A DNA stretch of 11,808 nt from Lachnospiraceae bacterium (GTDB lineage: Bacteria; Bacillota_A; Clostridia; Lachnospirales; Lachnospiraceae), in contig VSOD01000095.1 of NCBI GenBank assembly GCA_009774655.1, positions 1-11,808 of the forward strand. The letters are read 5' to 3'. A program made the position numbers and the translations under genes. Each line of letters starts with the position of its first letter. Positions within the stretch are counted from its first letter, which is position 1. The notes beneath the pieces are model-generated. The model was not told the origin of the DNA, did not search any database, and saw nothing but the letters and a program-made list of their open reading frames with translations. This document shows, in pieces, positions 1 through 5,643 of this stretch.

Positions 1-3
1 ATG

Positions 4-1122
4 TTATGAGTCGTCGTCAGCGTCAGATGTGTTTAAGATACAGATAGCATCCTGTGTATAGTACATATCTGTGACATAAAGATATCTGCCTATAGTACCG
101 CCACAGATGCTGCCCAGATAGTCGTCCCCTTCGTCCGCTGTATCTGTATAGTTTAATACCCGCTCAAACTTATCCGGATCCACCTCGTCATAAGTCTCAA
201 ACTTTCCATACAGGCCGCCTTCCAGATCCACGGGCTTTTGCATGTAGTTTGCTCCCCAGATGTGGGAGTCAAGCGTCTGCCGTTTATCCTGCAAATCTTC
301 CGTGGGAAAGAGGTCTTCGCAGGTACTGACCCCTTCCGGCCCGTCCACATCCAGTGCCGTGATCTCAAGTACGTGGCATTTATCTGGGTAGGCCTCTAAC
401 AGCTTCCCGGCCAGATCGTCCGTGGCCCATCTGGTCAGTACGATCACCCACAAGGCGCCCGGCAGCGCACGGGACGAAAGCGTGTTCTTTAAATAATTCC
501 AGTGGCCCTCTTTCACAGTTTCGTTGACGGCCTCCTTATCATTTTTGATCGGGTCGTCGATGATGATGATGTTGCCGCGCATACCGGTCACAGTACCGTC
601 AAAGGACGTGGCCAGATAGCTTGCATAACTGCCCTCCAGACTCCATTTCATGACTGAGGAATCGCCATATTTTAACTGCACATGCGGGAAAAAATCCCGT
701 GTCGTGTAGGATTCTTCATTTTCTGGATCCGGCTCTTCCGCTACCATGTCCCGCGTCGTTCGGGCAAATTCCGGCGCGATCGTGCCGTTGTAAGAAACGG
801 TGATGATCTTATTCTTGATGTTCTTCCCGTAAGCCCAGTTCGCGAAGTTGGCAAGGGTGTAGCTCTTGCCATAGCCGGGCGGCAGGTTAATGATCAGGTA
901 CTTGACCGGCTTGCCTGTCTTCTCATTTAAAAGACGCTTCTCGTATGCCGCCTGCAGCGTGTTGCACAAAATGTCCTGATACTCTCGCTCTGGCTTATAA
1001 AAGTCGGGCTTGCGCAGGTTACAGAACGTCCGCAGATTCTCCCGGCCCAACCGCAGGTTCTTTTCGCGCTGCGTCTCTGCTTTATTTACTTTTGCCGCAA
1101 ACTGCTGCGCGAAGGTCTGCAT
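4..1122 (-). CDS. phage terminase large subunit (Mu gp28-like), 3' end truncated by adapter
   Basis: This is the ATPase/nuclease motor that packages phage DNA into the prohead. The ATPase domain is clear: Walker A PPGYGKS at about residues 82-88, Walker B IIIIDD at about 186-191, and a VLTRW coupling motif near 229-233. The nuclease domain begins with the first metal-binding Asp in NYTDTADEGDDY (near 328) and then breaks off. Residues up to about 360 (YYTQDA) are phage. The last ~13 residues before the stop at position 4 are translated from the Nextera adapter, so the 373-aa length is artificial and the family is normally 400-550 aa. I start at the ATG at 1122, 8 nt behind AAAGGGG; a TTG at 1125 is in frame but worse placed. 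Upstream genes are a small HTH protein and a DUF3486 protein, the Mu order for packaging genes. The portal gene would follow beyond the left edge. Confidence 0.93.
   Translation of the reverse strand: MQTFAQQFAAKVNKAETQREKNLRLGRENLRTFCNLRKPDFYKPEREYQDILCNTLQAAYEKRLLNEKTGKPVKYLIINLPPGYGKSYTLANFANWAYGKNIKNKIITVSYNGTIAPEFARTTRDMVAEEPDPENEESYTTRDFFPHVQLKYGDSSVMKWSLEGSYASYLATSFDGTVTGMRGNIIIIDDPIKNDKEAVNETVKEGHWNYLKNTLSSRALPGALWVIVLTRWATDDLAGKLLEAYPDKCHVLEITALDVDGPEGVSTCEDLFPTEDLQDKRQTLDSHIWGANYMQKPVDLEGGLYGKFETYDEVDPDKFERVLNYTDTADEGDDYLGSICGGTIGRYLYVTDMYYTQDAICILNTSDADDDS
11..43 (+). other. Illumina Nextera (Tn5) adapter left in the assembly
   Basis: Positions 11-43 match the 33-nt Nextera read-1 transposase adapter at 30 of 33 bases. 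This includes the 19-bp Tn5 mosaic end at 25-43. The three mismatches are at 17, 33 and 39, and all read T in this sequence. Bases 1-10 lie where the index side of the adapter would be and are probably also artificial, but I cannot assign them to a known index. Genuine phage sequence therefore starts at about position 44. The match is too long for chance, and the break falls inside a conserved terminase domain, as expected for a contig end with an untrimmed adapter. Confidence 0.93.
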
Positions 1123-1167
1123 CAATAAGTCCCCTTTAAACTGTTTTTAAAGATATTTTTAAGCACG

Positions 1168-1191
1168 AAAAAAAGGGCTTTAAAACCCTTT
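1168..1191 (-). terminator. putative rho-independent terminator before the terminase
   Basis: On the minus strand AAAGGG (1191-1186) can pair with CCCTTT (1177-1172) around an 8-nt loop, and a run of seven T follows (1174-1168). It starts directly behind the TAG of the small HTH gene. The stem is short and AT-rich at its base, and the next gene starts only about 45 nt later, so it may act only partially or separate two transcription units. Confidence 0.4.
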
Positions 1192-1509
1192 CTATCCGTG
1201 ATACCGCTCCCTTGATAATTCCAGCACGGCCAGCTCATGCTCCCGCTTTAACGTCTCGCCGGTGACGGCGTAGATCCCGGGGCTGCCCTGCTGCCTGTAC
1301 TGTCTTTGTTTCTCTGTCTTGTAAACCCGGCGCTTTGCTGCAGATGCCTTCTTACGCGCTGCCTGAATCTGTCCATATTCCGGCAGGCTTCTTATATAAG
1401 AAGAAATGCTCTTTCTTGACACTTCTAACAGCACCTCTATGTCTGTAAAGGATAGGCCGTCCCTGTAATATTCTGCAGCCTTCTTTTTCCACTCCTCTGC
1501 ACTTCCCAT
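1192..1509 (-). CDS. small HTH protein next to the terminase, possible small-terminase-like DNA-binding protein
   Basis: About 105 aa from the ATG at 1509 (MGSAEEWKKK). In-frame ATGs at 1521 and 1533 would add 4 or 8 residues. I prefer 1509 because GGAAGG lies about 12 nt upstream, while the other two have no usable ribosome binding site. Residues LSFTDIEVLLEVSRKSISSYI form a helix-turn-helix typical of small terminase and transposase-type DNA-binding proteins. The rest is basic and ends in a helical segment. It lies between the DUF3486 gene and the large terminase, so a role in packaging-site recognition or as an accessory factor is plausible. However, DUF3486 already fits the Mu small terminase position. 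The gene is flanked by 13-bp copies of TTTAAAACCCTTT (1179-1191 and 1555-1567) and has its own dyads upstream, which hints at a separately acquired cassette. The function is inferred from the HTH and position only. Confidence 0.7.
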   Translation of the reverse strand: MGSAEEWKKKAAEYYRDGLSFTDIEVLLEVSRKSISSYIRSLPEYGQIQAARKKASAAKRRVYKTEKQRQYRQQGSPGIYAVTGETLKREHELAVLELSRERYHG

Positions 1510-1537
1510 TTTTGTCCACATCCTTCCGGGCATGGTA

Positions 1538-1572
1538 AGGGTACTGTACCCTAGTTTAAAACCCTTTTAAAC
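1538..1572. promoter_or_regulatory. two adjacent perfect dyads upstream of the small HTH and terminase genes
   Basis: Positions 1538-1552 are a perfect 15-nt palindrome (AGGGTAC, T, GTACCCT). Positions 1554-1572 are a second perfect dyad with 8-bp arms (GTTTAAAA, CCC, TTTTAAAC). They sit side by side in the 130-154 bp gap between the DUF3486 gene and the small HTH gene, just upstream of the latter. This suits operator sites for a late regulator or for the HTH protein itself. The second dyad shares TTTAAAACCCTTT with the terminator behind the gene. No clear -35/-10 pair is visible. Confidence 0.45.
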
Positions 1573-1625
1573 GCTTTCAAAAGCCCCCTGAAATATCTTT
1601 CCGGCACTATCGTCCATAATAGATC

Positions 1626-1643
1626 AAAAATGCCTGTATAGGC
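1626..1643 (-). terminator. weak terminator-like hairpin behind the DUF3486 gene
   Basis: On the minus strand GCCT (1643-1640), a 4-nt loop and AGGC (1635-1632) are followed by A and five T (1630-1626). The stem is only 4 bp, so this is a weak candidate, but it lies about 20 nt behind the DUF3486 stop and before a gap holding regulatory dyads. Confidence 0.22.
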
Positions 1644-1663
1644 GTCCCTGCAGGATTCCCCTG

Positions 1664-2218
1664 TCACTGCATCCTCGCCATCTCTTTTTCCGTGTTCTCT
1701 GCCAGTTCTAAGAGAGTGGCCGCGATCTCCGGGTGCTTCTCCCCGATCTCGGAAAAGACCTTCTCTTTCAGCAGCTCCATCGCCACATGCACAGCGCCCT
1801 GTTCCTTCCTTGCTTCCAGTTTCAGCTTTTCGTTGCGGACCTGCGCTCCCTGCAGGCTGGCGATGCTCTTCGCCACCTTCGCCCTGTCTGCTGCGTCCAT
1901 CTCATCGTCGATCAGCGCTTCCATGATCAGCTGCGACGCCAGCAGGTTGTTTGCCTCATGCAGCTCGGTGGCGGGGCGGTCCACGTTGTCCTCCGCAAGC
2001 AGCTTTGCAAACTCCTTCGCCACCCTGACTGATTCAAAGCGGTTCAAGAACTTCTTGCCGTACCTGCCCACGCTGGACACGTGGACCTCTTCCCCCTGTT
2101 CCTTCAGATAATCAGATACCTGCTCATAGGTATCGCCGTTAAGCAGCCGGTCTTCCACTTCCCTGCGGAGTGCAGGTGGTAGCTGGTCAATCTTGCCATG
2201 GCTCCTGTTTTTTTCCAT
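1664..2218 (-). CDS. DUF3486 family protein (Mu gp27-like), putative small terminase
   Basis: 184 aa. The N-terminal segment HGKIDQLPPALRREVEDRLLNGDTYEQVSDYL, with the following SSVGRYGKKF, is characteristic of DUF3486, the family of Mu gp27. It forms an HTH-like DNA-binding unit. The remainder is charged, helical and probably oligomeric. In Mu-like phages this gene lies just before the large terminase and is considered the small terminase subunit that selects the packaging site. The start codon at 2218 lies behind a G-rich site (GGGGTGGG) that overlaps the end of the preceding gene; only 1 nt separates the two reading frames, so translation is probably coupled. Here an extra HTH gene separates it from the large terminase. 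The family call is firm, while the terminase role is from known relatives. Confidence 0.85.
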   Translation of the reverse strand: MEKNRSHGKIDQLPPALRREVEDRLLNGDTYEQVSDYLKEQGEEVHVSSVGRYGKKFLNRFESVRVAKEFAKLLAEDNVDRPATELHEANNLLASQLIMEALIDDEMDAADRAKVAKSIASLQGAQVRNEKLKLEARKEQGAVHVAMELLKEKVFSEIGEKHPEIAATLLELAENTEKEMARMQ

Positions 2219-2219
2219 A

Positions 2220-2525
2220 TCAGCCCACCCCTGCGATATCCGGGCCGTTGCCCTCCAGATAATCCGTGCCGGCCGCCGTCAGCCGCACGATCAGCCGGTT
2301 GATGGCAAGCCGTCTGTTAATCACTTCCTTTGTCTCTACAAGCCCCTTGTCTTCCAGATAATCGACCTGTGTGAGCAGTTCCCTCTCAGACAGATCATTA
2401 CCACTCTTACGCAGTGCCGCCCGAAGTACGTTCGGGTTCGTGCCGTAAGGCTGCGCCTCCCTGCACAGCTCCAGTATCTCCAGCCTCAGCTCCTCGTGTT
2501 CTGCTGTATCTAATGCTCTACTCAT
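2220..2525 (-). CDS. winged-helix phage protein, VpaChn25_0724-like
   Basis: About 101 aa. The pattern LRLEILELCREA, ALRKSGNDLSERELLTQVDYLEDKGLVETKEV, then IVRLTAAGTDYLEGNGPDIAGV, reads as a winged-helix fold. It resembles the small VpaChn25_0724 family that Mu-like phages carry just upstream of the DUF3486 gene; this match is from memory of the family pattern. The ATG at 2525 overlaps the stop of the preceding gene by 8 nt and has GGAG close upstream. A TTG at 2528 is in frame but less likely. The molecular function is not known. Its placement in the packaging block suggests a DNA-binding or head-assembly accessory role. It is a likely distant paralogue of the gene at 2518-2820. Confidence 0.75.
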   Translation of the reverse strand: MSRALDTAEHEELRLEILELCREAQPYGTNPNVLRAALRKSGNDLSERELLTQVDYLEDKGLVETKEVINRRLAINRLIVRLTAAGTDYLEGNGPDIAGVG

Positions 2526-2820
2526 CAATCTCCACCCCTATGTCTGTTATATCTCCCTCTGCAAGGTTGACTCCTGCAGGTTTCAGCCAGATCGTGCTGT
2601 CCAGCCAGTTGTCCTCGTTTACGTTTACATGTATGTACCGCTTGCCTTCGCCTCCCAGATAAAAGATGGCCTTTTTCAGCTCATCTTCCGTCACCAGCCC
2701 GCTTGTCCGCAACAGGTTCTTAAGCGACGCGATCCGCAGGTCATCCCCGTAGTTTGCATACAGTTTTTCGATCACATTCCCACGCAGCACCTTCCGGTCT
2801 GCCACTTCAAGCCTGTTCAT
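2518..2820 (-). CDS. winged-helix-like phage protein, likely paralogue of the next gene
   Basis: 100 aa. It has the same layout as its downstream neighbour: an N-terminal helical part (RKVLRGNVIEKLYANYG), a helix-turn-helix stretch (IASLKNLLRTSGLVTEDELKKAIFYLGGEGK), a beta wing (YIHVNV), and the end signature LKPAGVNLAEGDITDIGV, which parallels LTAAGTDYLEGNGPDIAGV. It overlaps the holin-like gene upstream by 14 nt and the next gene by 8 nt, so all three are in one tightly coupled operon. I do not know a function; the tandem duplication is my inference from the shared signature. Confidence 0.7.
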   Translation of the reverse strand: MNRLEVADRKVLRGNVIEKLYANYGDDLRIASLKNLLRTSGLVTEDELKKAIFYLGGEGKRYIHVNVNEDNWLDSTIWLKPAGVNLAEGDITDIGVEIDE

Positions 2821-3271
2821 ATGCAGTGCCTACCCTCTCTTCTATCTTTTCCAGCCTCCTGTCGATACCGGAAAAACTCTTCTTGATCTCATCCAGTGCC
2901 CTGGTGATGTCGCCCATGCTGGCCGTGATCCGCTCCATGTTCAACAGCAGGATGCTCTCTCGCTTCTCCGATTCCTTCCTGATCAGCTCCTCACGCTTAC
3001 GCGATTCTTCCCGTAGTATTTCCTCACGTTCCATGCTGCTGGCAAGAAGGATGTCCTCACGCTCCCGGATCGCCCGGTTAGCCTCCTCGATCTTCTCTTG
3101 CGCGTCATTGTATACCGCCTTCGTTGTGTCGATCGCCGCCTGCTGCACTTCTGTAACACGCTTATCGTCATTCTTTGCTTTCTGCAATATATAGCTTGTA
3201 AAGACTACCAGCATGAACAGCTCAACACTATTATTCTCAATAAAACCCATTATTTCTGCCATCGTTATCAT
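2807..3271 (-). CDS. single-pass membrane protein with long coiled coil, holin-like (BhlA/UviB-type) or DUF2730-type
   Basis: 154 aa. A hydrophobic segment at about residues 14-31 (SVELFMLVVFTSYIL) is followed by a highly charged helical region with repeated RE/RKE patterns. The protein ends in a short coiled coil (ITRALDEIKKSFSGIDRRLEKIEERV). An N-terminal membrane helix plus a charged C-terminal coiled coil is the shape of BhlA/UviB-type holins. In Mu-like phages a similar membrane/coiled-coil protein (Mu gp25, DUF2730) also occurs at this position. Either would fit a role at the membrane during lysis. The ATG at 3271 has GGTGAGG about 10 nt upstream; an ATG nine bases further in is also possible. 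It is the second gene after the Mor-proximal terminator, so probably middle-expressed. Confidence 0.6.
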   Translation of the reverse strand: MITMAEIMGFIENNSVELFMLVVFTSYILQKAKNDDKRVTEVQQAAIDTTKAVYNDAQEKIEEANRAIREREDILLASSMEREEILREESRKREELIRKESEKRESILLLNMERITASMGDITRALDEIKKSFSGIDRRLEKIEERVGTAYEQA

Positions 3272-3292
3272 ATCCGCAATGCCTCACCATTT

Positions 3293-3427
3293 TTATTCCC
3301 ATTCATCAAAATGCCTGATCCCGTAACAGATCACTAAAATGCTTGTGATCAATGTAAAGAGGAAGGCCAGAGCGGCCAAGATGCCTGTCATATATACAGC
3401 AAATTTGAAGATATCCCATGCCGCCAC
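3293..3427 (-). CDS. 44-aa single-pass membrane protein (GTG start)
   Basis: This small gene starts with GTG at 3427, with AAAGGGG seven nt upstream, and ends with TAA at 3295-3293. The product has a soluble start (MAAWDIFKFAVYM), one strong membrane helix of about 22 residues (ILAALAFLFTLITSILVICYG) and a short polar tail (IRHFDEWE). It is the first gene behind the mor terminator and stands 21 nt before the holin-like gene, so the two may act together in lysis, for example as a holin/antiholin pair. That role is inferred from context only. No family is recognised. Confidence 0.6.
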   Translation of the reverse strand: MAAWDIFKFAVYMTGILAALAFLFTLITSILVICYGIRHFDEWE

Positions 3428-3453
3428 AGCTATTCCCCTTTCGCGAGAAGGTT

Positions 3454-3459
3454 ATTATG
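3454..3459 (-). promoter_or_regulatory. candidate -10 of the middle promoter (Pm-like)
   Basis: CATAAT on the minus strand matches the -10 consensus at five of six bases and lies about 26 nt upstream of the GTG of the first middle gene. There is no recognisable -35, as expected for Mu middle promoters, which depend on Mor. With a start near 3447, the dyad at 3477-3502 would be centred about 42 nt upstream, where Mor binds in phage Mu. This is an inference from spacing. Confidence 0.4.
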
Positions 3460-3460
3460 A

Positions 3461-3502
3461 AAAAGTAAAAGTAAAAGACCGCACACATTTCTGTGTGCAG
3501 TC
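3461..3502 (-). terminator. rho-independent terminator closing the early operon behind mor
   Basis: On the minus strand GACTGCACACA (3502-3492) pairs with TGTGTGCGGTC (3487-3477) around a GAAA loop. The stem is 11 bp with one G-U pair that only works in minus-strand RNA. The T-rich tail runs from 3476 to about 3461. It lies 60 nt behind the mor stop and before the first middle gene, so it ends the early transcript. Confidence 0.85.
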
Positions 3503-3561
3503 TCATCATAGCATCCCGCTGTTTTTTTGTACTTTCCATCGTGGAAAAATTTCTGGAATCG

Positions 3562-3891
3562 CTATTCTCCCAACATATCCATGAGCGACATCTGTCCGGG
3601 AATGTTCCAGACTCCCCGCCCGATCTTGTCGCTGACAATCTTGTAGACCGTTGATTTCGACACCCCGTACTTCTGTGTCAGCTCCTGTAAGTTGCTCCCG
3701 TCAAATTCCTGATAAATTCGGCGGTAGATCCTGTTCTTCTCCAGCTCCCGCCGCTGGGGGATGTAGATACTCGTCCCACCGAAATTATCTGACAACCGGA
3801 GCAGGTTGTCAACCCCTATCACCTCCGCGTATTCCCTGTGCTGATCCTGAAGGTCATCCAGTGTCAGCTCATATATATTTTCCTTATCCAT
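3562..3891 (-). CDS. mor: Mor-family transcription activator of middle genes
   Basis: 109 aa. The central stretch LLRLSDNFGGTSIYIPQRRELEKNRIYRRIYQEFDGSNLQELTQKYGVSKSTVYKIV is the Mor/C family signature. It has a beta-turn dimerisation part with GGTSIYIP (about 38-45) and a C-terminal HTH (about 66-88). Phage Mu Mor binds as a dimer upstream of the middle promoter and recruits RNA polymerase. Here mor is the last gene of the early operon, followed by a terminator and then a candidate middle promoter, the same logic as Mu. The start at 3891 has GGAAAGGAGGG upstream, and GemA ends 22 nt before it. The length is close to Mu Mor (129 aa). No separate C gene is visible in this window. Confidence 0.88.
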   Translation of the reverse strand: MDKENIYELTLDDLQDQHREYAEVIGVDNLLRLSDNFGGTSIYIPQRRELEKNRIYRRIYQEFDGSNLQELTQKYGVSKSTVYKIVSDKIGRGVWNIPGQMSLMDMLGE

Positions 3892-3913
3892 CCGGATGCC
3901 CTCCTTTCCTGCA

Positions 3914-4336
3914 TCATGCCTGTGCCGGCTCCTTCGCTTCCTTTTTCTGTCTTTTATTCCAATCCTTTAAAAATTCGATCACGCCGCTGGCCGTCTTCCT
4001 GTCTAAAAACCTGTGACTGTCGATACCGTACTGTTTCTGCACGAAGCCGTCCAGCCGTTTCAGTTCCGGATCCCCGCTCTCATTTGTCCACCCTGCCTGT
4101 TTCATCAGAAAGAAGATATAACTCTTCTGACGGTCAGTCATATGGCTGCCGGAAGCATACTCCCGTTTTCCGGTCAGTCCGTCTATGACCCTGATCGCCT
4201 CCGTGATCGTGAGGCCGCTGATATGTTCCTTATTCGTGACCATTCCCACGAACTCATGCAGTAAGTCGTCATCCATCCCCAGTTGTGACGCAAGCATGTG
4301 TATTTTTCTGTTCTGCGCTGCTGTGATCTTTCTCAT
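3914..4336 (-). CDS. gemA: GemA (Mu gp16-like, DUF1018) early regulatory protein
   Basis: 140 aa. It starts MRKITAAQNRKIHMLASQLGMDDDLLHEFV and has the repeated pattern MTDRQKSYIFFLMKQAGW, which is typical of the DUF1018/GemA family of Mu-like phages. Mu GemA is an early protein reported to alter host gene expression and DNA supercoiling; its biochemical action is not settled. The two similar segments (KITAAQNRKIHML and MTDRQKSYIFFL) suggest an internal repeat. The C-terminus is basic. It has AGGAGGGG upstream of the ATG and stands 9 nt from gam, directly before mor, the same order as in Mu. Confidence 0.85.
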   Translation of the reverse strand: MRKITAAQNRKIHMLASQLGMDDDLLHEFVGMVTNKEHISGLTITEAIRVIDGLTGKREYASGSHMTDRQKSYIFFLMKQAGWTNESGDPELKRLDGFVQKQYGIDSHRFLDRKTASGVIEFLKDWNKRQKKEAKEPAQA

Positions 4337-4345
4337 AAGCCCCTC

Positions 4346-4843
4346 CTATGCCGGATCGGCGATCTTCTCCTGTTTTGTCTCATACCAGAATGTATCCTCT
4401 TTTTTCAGGCTCGCACCTACGGCCAGTATGGTTGCCTCATCATAAGTCTTTAAGATCTCCTTATTGACTGTTTCCTTCACGACCACACAGTCTGCCATAC
4501 CATATTTTTTAAGACTGTTGATGACTGTTTCAACCACCTTGGGCAGCACCAGTTTTGTGCTCAGCCGGAAGCCTACCCGGCCGAAGGGCATCTCCTTTGT
4601 TTTTCCTTTCAGATCCGCCTTGTTCAGCACCGTGAATTCTTTCAGCTGCAGCTCCATCCGCTTGATCTTATCCTTATAAGGCTGCGCTTCCGTCTCCGCC
4701 TGCTCCCGGATATCAATCATGCACCGTTCCGCATCTGCAGATATCTTACTGAGTGCGATCTCTGCCTCCCGGATCTGTTTCAGCGTGCTGTCCACTTCTT
4801 CCCAGCTCTTAAGTGCCGGCTCTTCCATTCTCTTTCTTCCCAT
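4346..4843 (-). CDS. gam: Gam-family host-nuclease inhibitor
   Basis: 165 aa. An N-terminal coiled coil (about residues 15-75) leads to the family signature KEMPFGRVGFRLS (about 83-95) and a C-terminal domain with ECxxVKETVNKE-type sequence (here DCVVVKETVNKEILKTY). This is the layout of Mu Gam, a Ku-like dimer that binds phage DNA ends and blocks exonucleases such as RecBCD. The length is close to Mu Gam (174 aa). AAAAGGAGGA stands before the ATG. It follows the transglycosylase gene by 15 nt and precedes gemA. Confidence 0.88.
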   Translation of the reverse strand: MGRKRMEEPALKSWEEVDSTLKQIREAEIALSKISADAERCMIDIREQAETEAQPYKDKIKRMELQLKEFTVLNKADLKGKTKEMPFGRVGFRLSTKLVLPKVVETVINSLKKYGMADCVVVKETVNKEILKTYDEATILAVGASLKKEDTFWYETKQEKIADPA

Positions 4844-4858
4844 GTCCTTATCCTCCTT

Positions 4859-5518
4859 TTATTTTCCGTGCTGCTGTTCCAGCTGATACGTATGCTCCAT
4901 GATCTCCTGCGCATACTCTGACAACCCCTGCCCGCTCCGGGCGAATGCCTCTGCGCCGGAATCGCCTGAATATACCATCAGCACCATACCCAGATCCTCA
5001 TACTGCGCAAACAGCTCTGCAAGATAATCCGCAGCCACCAGCATGTTGCTTTCCGGATCATACAGATCCGTTACCTGCAGCCTTGCCATCCTGTCCCCGT
5101 GCCAGCGTCCTGCTACCTGCATCAGCCCGCTGCAGCCGTCGTTCTCCGCATCTTCCCTGTAACTGCTCTCATGCCATGCGATCGCCTGCAGCAGTTCCGG
5201 ACACAGACTATACAATGTGCCGATCCGCTCCGACATCGCCACCACGTCCTCTGCACTGACAGCCTGCACATTTATCTTTTGTGTAACAGATAATACGCCT
5301 GCTGCCAGCAGCGCCATGAGCGCCTTCGCCAGCTTCCTTGTCCGCGGCTTCTTCCTGACGCCCTCGATCCTGCGCATCTCACACGCTGCCAGTTCTTTTC
5401 TGCTCACGACTTCCAGATACTCCTGCGTATCTTTTACAACAAGCCATGATTCCGGGCCGAGTCCTTTTGTCTTTAAAAACTTTTTCTGATCCCGCGTGGG
5501 CCTTTTTGCCTGTTTCAT
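4859..5518 (-). CDS. membrane-anchored lytic transglycosylase with N-terminal DUF6906-like domain
   Basis: 219 aa in three parts. Residues 1-45 (TRDQKKFLKTKGL, then ESWLVVKDTQEYLEVVSR) resemble a short phage domain I know as DUF6906. Residues about 63-79 are a hydrophobic membrane segment (KALMALLAAGVLSV). Residues about 95-200 are an SLT (soluble lytic transglycosylase) domain with the catalytic Glu in AIAWHESSY (E117), the GLMQV motif (131-135) and AADYLAELF. Such enzymes cleave the peptidoglycan glycan strand. The usual YN.G motif near the end appears as VYSGDSG. The gene is cotranscribed with gam and lies in the early operon, in the place where Mu has kil. An early wall-acting enzyme could serve injection, virion assembly or lysis. 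AAAGGAG precedes the ATG. The twister ribozyme lies 36 nt upstream. Confidence 0.82.
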   Translation of the reverse strand: MKQAKRPTRDQKKFLKTKGLGPESWLVVKDTQEYLEVVSRKELAACEMRRIEGVRKKPRTRKLAKALMALLAAGVLSVTQKINVQAVSAEDVVAMSERIGTLYSLCPELLQAIAWHESSYREDAENDGCSGLMQVAGRWHGDRMARLQVTDLYDPESNMLVAADYLAELFAQYEDLGMVLMVYSGDSGAEAFARSGQGLSEYAQEIMEHTYQLEQQHGK

Positions 5519-5554
5519 ATAAGACTCCTTTCGCTTATGTAATTGTCACTGTAC

Positions 5555-5618
5555 CGTCCACTCTGCATTTATACGGGCTTGTGACCGTTCCACCCCGGAC
5601 GTGGAGCTGCATTAGACG
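5555..5618 (-). ncRNA. twister self-cleaving ribozyme (P1 type)
   Basis: The minus-strand RNA folds into a complete twister. P1 is CGUC (5618-5615)/GACG (5558-5555). The cleavage dinucleotide is U5614-A5613 in the conserved UAA. P2 is UGCA (5611-5608)/UGCA (5567-5564). P3 is UCCAC (5605-5601)/GUGGA (5593-5589). P4 is ACGG (5588-5585)/CCGU (5576-5573). Pseudoknot T1 is CAC (5583-5581)/GUG (5561-5559), and T2 is GC (5607-5606)/GC (5578-5577). The conserved CAAGCCCG and AUAAA stretches and the GA before the T1 partner are in place and in order, as in known environmental twisters. It lies in the 125-nt gap between muB and the transglycosylase gene. Cleavage would separate the muB message from the downstream early genes. 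P1 is only 4 bp, the weakest point of the fold. Confidence 0.85.
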
Positions 5619-5638
5619 CTGCGGGGAAACCCCGCAGC
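5618..5638 (-). other. 9-bp GC-rich hairpin directly before the twister cleavage site
   Basis: GCTGCGGGG (5638-5630) and CCCCGCAGC (5626-5618) form a perfect 9-bp stem with a 3-nt loop on the minus strand, 5 nt behind the muB stop. No T-run follows, so it is not a normal terminator. After twister cleavage at 5614 it would be the 3' end of the muB message and could block 3' exonucleases. Confidence 0.7.
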
Positions 5639-5643
5639 CGCAT

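Noticed and set aside
1692..2111. 139-aa Ser/Phe-rich plus-strand frame opposite the DUF3486 gene
   Set aside because: Composition is typical of an antisense shadow; the minus-strand frame is a known family.
3306..3638. 110-aa minus-strand frame overlapping the end of mor
   Set aside because: It runs out of frame through mor, the terminator and the 44-aa gene, has no ribosome binding site and no coherent protein features.
4098..4110. CTGATGA on the minus strand within gemA as another hammerhead core
   Set aside because: No matching GAAA segment or flanking stems; it is coding sequence for FFLMKQAG.
5546..5612. A 25-aa frame (ATG at 5612, MQLHVRGGTVTSPYK...) in the muB/transglycosylase gap
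   Set aside because: There is no ribosome binding site, and the sequence is explained base by base by the twister ribozyme.
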